NCBI GenBank assembly: GCA_946183755.1
Contig: CAMHCZ010000026.1
Span: forward strand, 1-14,528
Length of the DNA: 14,528 nt
Source: an uncultured bacterium
GTDB lineage: Bacteria > Bacteroidota > Bacteroidia > Bacteroidales > Paludibacteraceae
Reading direction: 5' to 3'
This document shows, piece after piece, positions 1-5,777 of this stretch; the stretch's first letter is position 1, and every line of letters starts with the position of its first letter. A program made the position numbers and the translations under genes. The notes beneath the pieces were generated by a model. That model was not told the DNA's origin. It made no database searches and was given only the letters and a program-made list of their open reading frames with translations.

Positions 1-162
1 AACACATATCAGCACACATACTTCGACGAGGGTCACGGCTCATCTCAGCACCTTGTCACTGCGCTTAAGGAAAGCGGTGTGATGAACATCTCTATTCACA
101 GCTACTCTTTGGACAACAAGGCTGTGAAAAACATCATCAAGAGCATCAAGCTTAAGAAGTAA
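1..162 (+). CDS. C-terminal end of an unidentified protein (partial)
   Basis: Reading frame 1 is open from the window edge to a TAA at 160-162, giving the last 53 residues of a protein whose start lies outside the window. The fragment contains YFDEGHGSSQH near its beginning, then a segment (SGVMNISIHSYS) that could be a beta strand after a helix, and a lysine-rich end (IKSIKLKK). There is no obvious membrane segment. I do not recognise the family and assign no function. Twenty-three bases after the stop comes a strong intrinsic terminator, so this is the last gene of its transcript. The reading frame is well supported by that terminator and by codon use resembling the other genes; identity is unknown. 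Confidence 0.75.
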   Translation, partial: NTYQHTYFDEGHGSSQHLVTALKESGVMNISIHSYSLDNKAVKNIIKSIKLKK

Positions 163-185
163 AATCTGACACTCAGATAAATATC

Positions 186-219
186 AACTCCCGAACCGCT
201 AAGGCTCGGGAGTTTTTTT
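186..219 (+). terminator. Intrinsic terminator after the first gene
   Basis: A 9-bp perfect stem (186-194 with 206-214, AACTCCCGA / TCGGGAGTT) with an 11-base loop, part of which can pair further, runs directly into a tract of seven T (213-219). This is a typical rho-independent terminator and closes the transcript of the partial gene at 1-162. Confidence 0.9.
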
Positions 220-275
220 GTTTTATAACTCGACGAGTTGATGAGTTAATTGTGGATAATGAAATATAAATGAAT

Positions 276-283
276 TATATTTG
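276..283 (+). promoter_or_regulatory. Possible -7 promoter element (TATATTTG)
   Basis: TATATTTG matches the Bacteroidota -7 consensus TAnnTTTG. No good -33 TTTG lies at the usual distance; the nearest TTG is about 23 bases upstream, further than the usual 19-21. If used, transcription would start near 290 and the leader of the 561-1442 gene would be about 270 bases and include the large hairpin at 365-496. Confidence 0.4.
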
Positions 284-364
284 TGAGAGTATTAACGCAA
301 AATAGAAATACAAGAAACAGAAAAGGAAGATTTTAAGAACATAAAATAAGGCGTAATTGCTAAG

Positions 365-496
365 TCTGGAGTCTACTGAAACCTGAACAATTTTGGAAAA
401 CGAACTGTGACGAAGCGAGGACGCTCACGTTTAGCGTGGGCTTTTGCTCGTTTGTATATAGTTCGTTTAGGTAGTTCAGGACCTCAGTGACTCAGA
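365..496. other. Long nested imperfect palindrome (structured RNA or palindromic repeat)
   Basis: Successive segments pair in perfect nested order around one centre: 423-429 with 435-441 (loop 430-434), 413-419 with 447-453, 400-406 with 460-466, 382-388 with 474-480, 375-379 with 484-488, and 369-373 with 489-493. The outermost bases 365-368 can extend the stem against 493-496 by shifting register. Four of the helices are 7 bp long; two contain a single G-U pair, which favours the plus strand as the RNA. Asymmetric internal loops separate the helices. About 38 pairs in strict nesting is far beyond chance. It could be a folded leader or small RNA, or a palindromic intergenic repeat. There is no T tract after it, so it is not a terminator. 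Confidence 0.8.
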
Positions 497-560
497 TGCA
501 AACGGAAAAAGTTCCACGTTTTTTTTATGTATGTTGGTAAACCATTAAAAATACGGTAAT

Positions 561-1442
561 ATGAGAAAATTATTTGTGATTTTAGCCATAGTGATGGCGA
601 GCGCATCTGTGATGGCGAAGGATGTTCTTTATTTGAAGAACGGAAGTGTAATAAAAGGAGAAATCCTTGAGTTTAATATGGGTGGAAATGTAAAAATACA
701 GACTTCTGATGGGAGCTTGTTTGTTTACGGAACCGATCAAGTAGAAAAATTGGAGAAGGAATCTGATTCATCACGAGCTAATTCAAAAATAGGGCAAAAA
801 ACAGAAATTGTAAAAAAGCGAGAGGGCTCAAGTCAAGCAGAACTAATCATTACGAATGAAGAAAATAATAAGTTTAAGAAAAAATTTAGACATAAGGGGT
901 ATAGAGGTTTTGTTGATTTAGGTGGATTTGTTGGGTTGGACGATGCTTTTGACTCGTATTCTGCCTTCATGTTTTCGACATCTCATGGTTATCAATTTTG
1001 TCCTTGGATATTTTTGGGTGGCGGATTTGGTGTGAATAGGTATTCATATTCTGGTAATGCAATGTTAACTGATGAATTGGGGCATGGATTAGGTTCGTAC
1101 GCTTATAAAGGAACTGGTATTTTTGTGCCATTTTACATTGATGTAAGAGTTTTCCCAATAGGGAATAAAAGGGTGACTCCATTTTTTGGAATGAAGTTGG
1201 GATATTCGGTTAGTACGATGGAAAGGCTCGATGGTGATAATATCGGAGGCTTTTATCATCAATATAATGCAGGTATAAGCGTTGCGATATTATCTAATTT
1301 TGGATGGTACTTAAGTTTGGGATTTAGTGGGCAAAAGATTAATACTATGTTGATGGAAATTAACGCAGAGTCTGCAACATATGCTATTGTGAAGGGTCAC
1401 ACTCTAAATGGACTTGCGATTCAAACAGGATTTGATTTTTAA
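561..1442 (+). CDS. Predicted outer-membrane beta-barrel protein
   Basis: A 293-residue protein with a clear signal peptide: basic MRK, hydrophobic core, and a likely cleavage after SVMA (residue 19). Residues 20-66 carry a motif often seen at the start of Bacteroidota envelope proteins (DVLYLKNGSVIKGEI, then a second strand ending in VEKLEKE). A polar, lysine- and glutamate-rich linker follows (about 67-112). Residues 115-293 alternate aromatic, glycine and polar residues in the manner of a small transmembrane beta-barrel, and the protein ends in Phe (GFDF), the usual BAM-recognition signature. The function of the barrel cannot be named. The gene is clearly more AT-rich than the his-rex-porU block, suggesting a different origin or faster drift. 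It stands alone, follows the palindrome at 365-496 and shares a bidirectional terminator with the convergent transporter gene. No Shine-Dalgarno precedes the ATG. Confidence 0.85.
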   Translation: MRKLFVILAIVMASASVMAKDVLYLKNGSVIKGEILEFNMGGNVKIQTSDGSLFVYGTDQVEKLEKESDSSRANSKIGQKTEIVKKREGSSQAELIITNEENNKFKKKFRHKGYRGFVDLGGFVGLDDAFDSYSAFMFSTSHGYQFCPWIFLGGGFGVNRYSYSGNAMLTDELGHGLGSYAYKGTGIFVPFYIDVRVFPIGNKRVTPFFGMKLGYSVSTMERLDGDNIGGFYHQYNAGISVAILSNFGWYLSLGFSGQKINTMLMEINAESATYAIVKGHTLNGLAIQTGFDF

Positions 1443-1470
1443 ATATTCGGTATGTTTGTAAACATACAAA

Positions 1471-1498
1471 CAAAGGCGCATTTTTCAATGCGCCTTTG
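1471..1498. terminator. Bidirectional intrinsic terminator
   Basis: An 11-bp perfect stem (1471-1481 with 1488-1498, CAAAGGCGCAT / ATGCGCCTTTG) with a 6-base loop lies between two convergent genes. A tract rich in T follows on the minus strand (TTTGTTTG) and a weaker one on the plus strand (CTATTTCT), so it can serve both. A second inverted repeat just before it (1450-1457 with 1460-1467) may contribute. Confidence 0.8.
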
Positions 1499-1520
1499 CT
1501 ATTTCTATACCGTTGCTTGA

Positions 1521-2960
1521 TTAGAAGATGTACTTGCCAATCAGGAGCAGCATCGAGTATGTCATGATGATGCCGATTACTCCAATGATGACACCGACTT
1601 TCGCCATGTCGCTCTGCTTTACCAGTCCGGTAGAGTGGGCGAGTGCGTTCGGAGGTGTCGAGATAGGCAGTGCCATGGCAAGCGATGCGCAGAGCGCGAT
1701 GCCCACGAGCAGCGAAGTGATGCCGCCGAATGCGTCAAGGCTTGTGCCGATTCCAGCTCCTACAGCAGCCAAGATTGGCACGAGAAGCGCTGCGGTGGCT
1801 GTGTTGCTTATGAATGTTGACATCAGCAGGCAGAGAACGCCCGAGCCGATGATTGTCACCATCGTTGGCCATGTCTCAAACGGAATAGCCTTCACAAGGT
1901 GCTCGGCAAGACCAGTCTTGTCCATGCCTACGCCGAGTGCGAAGCCTCCAGCCACGAGCCACAGAACGTCCCATGGAATTTCCTTGAGGTCGTTTTTCTT
2001 TATGATGCCTGTCATTGTCAGCACAGCCACAGGTATCAGTGCCACGACGTTGGCATTAACGCCAGTCACCTTGTCCAGCATCCACAGAAGCACAGTGACA
2101 GCGAACACGACGTAAACAATGATAGCGTCCTTGTCTTTTCTCATCTCGCCTTCAATCTTGATGACGATGTTCTTCTCGTTGAATGGGAACAGCTTCAGAA
2201 GCAGGAACCATGAGATGAGCAGGAGTATGATGACGAATGGAACCATGACCATCATCCATTCTCCGAATCCGATATTCATGTTCAGACCTTCAGGGTCGTT
2301 CAGGTATTTCAGTGCAATGGCGTTAGGCGGTGTGCCTACAGGCGTTCCTATGCCGCCGATGTTGGCTGCGATAGGTATCGCCAGTGCCAGTCCGACTTTT
2401 CCGCTGCCGTTGCAGTCGTCGGTGGCTTTGAGTATTGGTGCTAATATTGTTACCATCATGGCCGCTGTTGCAGTGTTGCTCATGAACATAGAGAACAGGG
2501 CTGTGATGACGATGAATCCGAGAAGCACGAAATGTGACTTAGTGCCGAAAGGCTTGAGGAGCACTCTCGCGAGGTTGGCGTCAAGGTCGCATTTCTTGGC
2601 AGCTATGGCGAGCACGAATCCGCCCAGGAACAGCATTATGATAGGGTCGGCGAATGTAGCCATCAGGTCTTTGTACTTGATCAGCTCGCCAGCTGTCTGG
2701 GTTGCGGTGTCGGTCGGTGTCAGGAACCAGATGCTGCTGGTGGACACCGATAGCAGCATGATGACGATAATGAGAACCGATGTCGCCCAGATAGGAATAG
2801 CCTCCGTGATCCACATGATAGCCGCGAAGGCGAATATGGCGATAACTCTTTGCTCTACTACGGACAAGTCATTTATGCCGAAGGCTGTTGACGGCAAAAG
2901 CCATAGCACGAGCAAAGCTATGGTGGACAGCACCAGTCCTATTGTCTTTTTGTTAGTCAT
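1521..2960 (-). CDS. SLC13/DASS-family sodium:dicarboxylate (divalent anion) symporter
   Basis: A 479-residue integral membrane protein of the divalent anion:sodium symporter family (SLC13, CitT/SdcS-like), which imports di- or tricarboxylates such as succinate, fumarate or malate with sodium. The fold's inverted repeat is visible: each half has a SNTATAA motif (residues 161-167 and 385-391) followed by a TPPNA motif (about 210-214 and 435-439); in known structures the SNT motifs bind substrate and sodium. Hydrophobic segments start at about residues 7 and 38, and the protein ends with one near 455-477. Length is normal for the family. The exact substrate cannot be read from the sequence. It is monocistronic, divergent from hisH, with a -7 element 33-40 bases before its ATG. 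Confidence 0.92.
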   Translation of the reverse strand: MTNKKTIGLVLSTIALLVLWLLPSTAFGINDLSVVEQRVIAIFAFAAIMWITEAIPIWATSVLIIVIMLLSVSTSSIWFLTPTDTATQTAGELIKYKDLMATFADPIIMLFLGGFVLAIAAKKCDLDANLARVLLKPFGTKSHFVLLGFIVITALFSMFMSNTATAAMMVTILAPILKATDDCNGSGKVGLALAIPIAANIGGIGTPVGTPPNAIALKYLNDPEGLNMNIGFGEWMMVMVPFVIILLLISWFLLLKLFPFNEKNIVIKIEGEMRKDKDAIIVYVVFAVTVLLWMLDKVTGVNANVVALIPVAVLTMTGIIKKNDLKEIPWDVLWLVAGGFALGVGMDKTGLAEHLVKAIPFETWPTMVTIIGSGVLCLLMSTFISNTATAALLVPILAAVGAGIGTSLDAFGGITSLLVGIALCASLAMALPISTPPNALAHSTGLVKQSDMAKVGVIIGVIGIIMTYSMLLLIGKYIF

Positions 2961-2992
2961 GATATGTTTGTGAATATTTATTCAAAAATGTC

Positions 2993-3000
2993 CAAAGGTA
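2993..3000 (-). promoter_or_regulatory. -7 promoter element for the symporter gene
   Basis: On the minus strand this reads TACCTTTG, a perfect match to the Bacteroidota -7 consensus TAnnTTTG. Transcription would start near 2986, giving a leader of about 25 bases. The -33 position has no clear TTTG, so strength is uncertain. Confidence 0.6.
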
Positions 3001-3129
3001 ATATTTTTATTGTGTCGTTGTAGAGATTATATGGCACTTAATTTTGAAAAAAATCAAAATAATGAATGAGTATTGTTTTTAGTTCTAAAGCCATATTATA
3101 ATCAATGTGTGTAAGCGGATAAAAATCAT

Positions 3130-3137
3130 TACTTTTG
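3130..3137 (+). promoter_or_regulatory. -7 promoter element for hisH-hisF-rex-FAH-porU
   Basis: TACTTTTG matches TAnnTTTG exactly and is followed by GTGTCCGCAA, a familiar start-site context in this phylum. The -33 position has only a weak TGTG (about 3106-3109). Transcription would begin near 3144, about 27 bases before the hisH ATG. No other promoter is visible before the closely packed genes up to 9242, so it probably drives all five. Confidence 0.65.
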
Positions 3138-3170
3138 TGTCCGCAATTAATAAAACAAAGATGATTTTCT

Positions 3171-3755
3171 ATGAAAATAGCGATAGTGAAATATAATGCA
3201 GGAAATATACGTTCCGTGTCATGCGCTCTGGAGAGAATCGGCATCAGCGCCGAGGTTTCTGACGACCCTGAGGTGCTTGCCGCAGCCGACAAAGTGATAT
3301 TCCCCGGCGTGGGTGAGGCGTCCACAGCCATGGCGTATCTCAAGGCCAAGAAACTGGACCTGCTGATTCCTCAGCTCAAGCAGCCTGTGCTGGGCATCTG
3401 TCTCGGTCTGCAGCTGATGTGCCGACACAGCGAGGAGGGCAATGCCGACTGCCTGAACATATTCGACCTTGATGTGAAAAGATTCGACGACAAGCTGAAA
3501 GTGCCTCAGATAGGCTGGAACGACCTGACCGACTTGAAGTCAGACCTGTTCAAGGGCTTGCCTGAGAATCCGTATGTTTACTTCGTGCACGGATATTACG
3601 CCGAGTTGGGCGAGAACACGATAGCCAAGGCGGAGTATGGACTGCAGTACAGCGCCGCGCTCAACAAGGGCAACTTCTACGCGACGCAGTTCCACCCGGA
3701 GAAATCGGGCAGCGTGGGCGAGACAATACTTCGTAATTTTATAGAATTGAAATAA
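3171..3755 (+). CDS. hisH: Imidazole glycerol phosphate synthase, glutaminase subunit HisH
   Basis: This class I glutamine amidotransferase releases ammonia from glutamine and channels it to HisF for the fifth step of histidine synthesis (PRFAR to imidazole glycerol phosphate plus AICAR), in the cytoplasm. The 194 residues are full length. The nucleophile elbow GICLGLQ places the catalytic Cys at residue 77; the other triad members are His175 and Glu177 in FHPEKSG. The oxyanion-strand motif PGVG is at 45-48, and YNAGN near the N-terminus is typical of HisH. It is first in a tight operon, with hisF starting nine bases after its stop. hisA, which often lies between these genes in Bacteroidota, is absent here. 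Start chosen at the ATG after the -7 element; no Shine-Dalgarno is present. Confidence 0.96.
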   Translation: MKIAIVKYNAGNIRSVSCALERIGISAEVSDDPEVLAAADKVIFPGVGEASTAMAYLKAKKLDLLIPQLKQPVLGICLGLQLMCRHSEEGNADCLNIFDLDVKRFDDKLKVPQIGWNDLTDLKSDLFKGLPENPYVYFVHGYYAELGENTIAKAEYGLQYSAALNKGNFYATQFHPEKSGSVGETILRNFIELK

Positions 3756-3764
3756 CAGAGCTGT

Positions 3765-4520
3765 ATGCTTACAAAAAGAATAATACCTTGCCTGGACGTG
3801 AAGAACGGGCAGACTGTAAAGGGAATAAACTTCCTGAATATTAAAGAGGTGGGCGATGCTGTCGAGCTGGGCGCGCAATATGCCAGAGACGGCGCCGACG
3901 AGCTCGTGTTCCTTGACATAACCGCGACCAACGAGAAACGCAAGACACTCTCGGAGCTGGTCAGCCGAATAGCGCGAAACATCAACATCCCTTTCACCGT
4001 CGGCGGCGGAATATCGTCGGTCGATGACGTGTCTGTGCTGCTGAATTGTGGCGCCGACAAGATTTCTGTGAACACAGCCGCAGTCAGAAATCCACAGCTG
4101 ATAAACGACTTGGCGCTGAACTTCGGCTCGCAGTGTGTCGTTCTGGCAGTTGACACTAAGTTCGTGGACGGCGAGTGGCTCGTGTATCTGAACGGCGGAC
4201 GCATTCCGACCGAGATAAGGACAAAGGACTGGGTGAAGGAGGCTGTGGACAGAGGCGCGGGCGAGATTCTCCTGACATCGATGAACAACGACGGAACAAA
4301 GGACGGTTTCGCCATCGACATAACAAAAGCCGTGTCCGAGTCGGTCAACGTGCCGGTGATAGCCAGCGGCGGAGCAGGCACGATGGAGCACTTCACCGAG
4401 GTGTTCAAGGAGGGCAAGGCGGATGCGGCTTTGGCGGCGTCAATATTCCACTATGGTGAGATTGGCATAGCTGAGCTTAAAGCGTATTTGAAGAAAAACG
4501 GCATCGAGATTAGAATTTAA
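3765..4520 (+). CDS. hisF: Imidazole glycerol phosphate synthase, cyclase subunit HisF
   Basis: HisF takes ammonia from HisH and cyclises PRFAR to imidazole glycerol phosphate, releasing AICAR to purine synthesis. The 251-residue length is that of the (beta/alpha)8 family. Catalytic Asp11 (IIPCLDVKNG) and Asp130 (LAVDTK) fall at the same numbers as in the well-studied Thermotoga enzyme. Phosphate-binding glycine motifs are seen at 80-83 (GGGI) and in the second half (ASGGAGT). LDITAT near residue 50 is also characteristic. It follows hisH by nine bases and precedes rex by five, so all three are very likely cotranscribed. hisA and hisI/E are not in the window and must be elsewhere if the pathway is complete. 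Confidence 0.97.
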   Translation: MLTKRIIPCLDVKNGQTVKGINFLNIKEVGDAVELGAQYARDGADELVFLDITATNEKRKTLSELVSRIARNINIPFTVGGGISSVDDVSVLLNCGADKISVNTAAVRNPQLINDLALNFGSQCVVLAVDTKFVDGEWLVYLNGGRIPTEIRTKDWVKEAVDRGAGEILLTSMNNDGTKDGFAIDITKAVSESVNVPVIASGGAGTMEHFTEVFKEGKADAALAASIFHYGEIGIAELKAYLKKNGIEIRI

Positions 4521-4525
4521 TCGGT

Positions 4526-5179
4526 ATGAACGAGTTTGTAGACCAGAATTTCAAAGTGCCGGAACCGGTTTTGAGGCGTTTGCCATGGTATTTGGCTTAC
4601 GCCAAGCAGACTGCGGCTTGCGGCGAGACTTCGCTGTCATCTACGCAGATAGCCAAGGACCTGAATATAGATGCCTCGCAGGTGGCTAAGGACCTGTCTT
4701 ACGTCAATATTTCCGGCAAGACGAGAGTTGGATACGACGTTTCCATGCTTGCCAAGGAACTGGAGAAGTTTCTCGGTTTCGCCAACAGACATAACGCGTT
4801 CCTTTTCGGCGTAGGAAACCTGGGCGGAGCGCTGATCCAGGACAGTGGACTTGCCCAGTACGGACTGAACATCATAGCCGGCTTTGACGTCAAATACGAG
4901 ATGGCTGGCATGAGAATAAACCAGATTCCTATCCACCACATGGACCGCTTCCCGGAGCTTTGCCGACAGACTAAGACGGAAATCGGAATACTCACGGTGC
5001 CTGTCGAGTTCGCGCAGCGAGTGGCTGAGCAGATGATAAACGGCGGCATAAAGGCGATATGGAACTTCACGCCGTACAGAATACGTGTGCCAGAGGATAT
5101 AATCGTGCAGAACACGTCTATATATTCGCATTTGGCGCTGATGTTCAACCGCTTGTCGGCAATGGATAAAAATAAGTAA
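4526..5179 (+). CDS. rex: Redox-sensing transcriptional repressor Rex
   Basis: Rex is a homodimeric repressor that leaves DNA when the NADH/NAD+ ratio rises, controlling fermentation and respiration genes. The 217 residues match the family: an N-terminal winged helix (about 10-80) beginning PEPVLRRLPWYL, with the recognition region at 50-59 (ASQVAKDLSY) and a GYDV wing, then a Rossmann domain with GVGNLGGA at 95-102 and Asp121 (AGFD) in the place that favours NADH over NADPH. The C-terminal helix that swaps between subunits is present. The recognition helix has Ala54 where Rex of Firmicutes and Thermus has Arg (QVRKDLS), so the operator may differ. It lies between hisF and a FAH-family gene, six bases before the latter. 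No convincing Rex operator was found upstream of the operon. Confidence 0.93.
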   Translation: MNEFVDQNFKVPEPVLRRLPWYLAYAKQTAACGETSLSSTQIAKDLNIDASQVAKDLSYVNISGKTRVGYDVSMLAKELEKFLGFANRHNAFLFGVGNLGGALIQDSGLAQYGLNIIAGFDVKYEMAGMRINQIPIHHMDRFPELCRQTKTEIGILTVPVEFAQRVAEQMINGGIKAIWNFTPYRIRVPEDIIVQNTSIYSHLALMFNRLSAMDKNK

Positions 5180-5185
5180 GGCAGT

Positions 5186-5773
5186 ATGAAGATAATTTGT
5201 GTTGAGTCCAATTATGCTGGTGCGTCAAGCGAGCCGGTGGTCTTCATGAAGAACGATTCTTCGTTGCTCAAGGGCAATAAACCGTATTATTTGCCGTATT
5301 TCTCTAAAGAGATTGTGGGCGGAGCTGAGCTTGTTTACCGCATTTCGCGACTGGGAAGAAACATCCAGGAGAAATTCGCGCACCGTTATTATGACGCTGT
5401 GGCGCTTGGCATGGGGCTTACGGCTGCCGATTTGCAGCGCCGGCTCATGGCGGAGGGCAAGCCGTGGGAGATAAGCAAGGCGTTCGACGGCTCTGCGGTG
5501 ATTTCAGATTTTGTATCTTTGGAGGAGATTGACGACAAGGACGCGCTGAGTTTCTCTCTTGAGATAGGCGGCGTCCAGGTGCAGGTTGGCAATGTGCGGG
5601 ACATGCAGTTCTCTATAGACAGGATAATCGCTTACGTTAGCCAGTTCTTCACGCTTAAGATTGGCGACCTCATATACACAGGTACGCCTGCTGGAGCGGC
5701 ATTGCTGGCTAAGGACACGCGAGTCGTGGGCAGGATAGGCGAGCGCAAGTTGTTGGACTTCAATATTAAATGA
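5186..5773 (+). CDS. FAH-superfamily protein, probably lacking metal-binding residues
   Basis: The 195 residues have the fumarylacetoacetate hydrolase fold used by a family of metal-dependent C-C hydrolases, decarboxylases and isomerases acting on keto acids. Family hallmarks are present: PYFSKEI before the metal site, RISRLGRNI, PWEISKAFD with the conserved Lys98, and the C-terminal GDLIYTGTPAG loop. However, expected metal ligands are altered. Where the family has E-x-E, residues 46-48 read GAE; where it has D-x-T-A-R-D-L-Q, residues 77-84 read GLTAADLQ. One Glu and one Asp are thus replaced by Gly, and the Arg of that motif by Ala. The reading frame is intact, so this may be a pseudoenzyme kept for another role. 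It sits between rex and porU, four bases before porU. I recall a FAH-family gene next to porU in Porphyromonas too, but its role in T9SS is not known to me. Confidence 0.85.
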   Translation: MKIICVESNYAGASSEPVVFMKNDSSLLKGNKPYYLPYFSKEIVGGAELVYRISRLGRNIQEKFAHRYYDAVALGMGLTAADLQRRLMAEGKPWEISKAFDGSAVISDFVSLEEIDDKDALSFSLEIGGVQVQVGNVRDMQFSIDRIIAYVSQFFTLKIGDLIYTGTPAGAALLAKDTRVVGRIGERKLLDFNIK

Positions 5774-5777
5774 CAAT

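Larger units (their letters stand above)
163..560. other. 398-base gene-free region
   Basis: No convincing coding frame is present. The region holds, in order, the terminator at 186-219, a possible promoter -7 element at 276-283, a long nested palindrome at about 365-496, and a short AT-rich stretch with a run of eight T (519-526) before the next start codon. Base composition becomes clearly AT-rich after the terminator and stays so through the following gene, unlike the his-rex-porU block further on. Confidence 0.75.

Noticed and set aside
2119..2973. Plus-strand open frame of 284 codons opposite the symporter gene
   Set aside because: It is the mirror of a membrane protein gene, rich in Met and Ser from antisense of hydrophobic codons; the minus-strand product has clear SLC13 motifs.
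2969..2988. Possible Rex operator (TTGTGAATATTTATTCAAAA) before the symporter gene
   Set aside because: The half sites are imperfect and separated by eight bases rather than six, and the region is AT-rich, so a chance match is likely.
3540..4391. Minus-strand open frame of 283 codons across hisH and hisF
   Set aside because: It is antisense to two genes with all catalytic residues in place and has no recognisable domain or start context.
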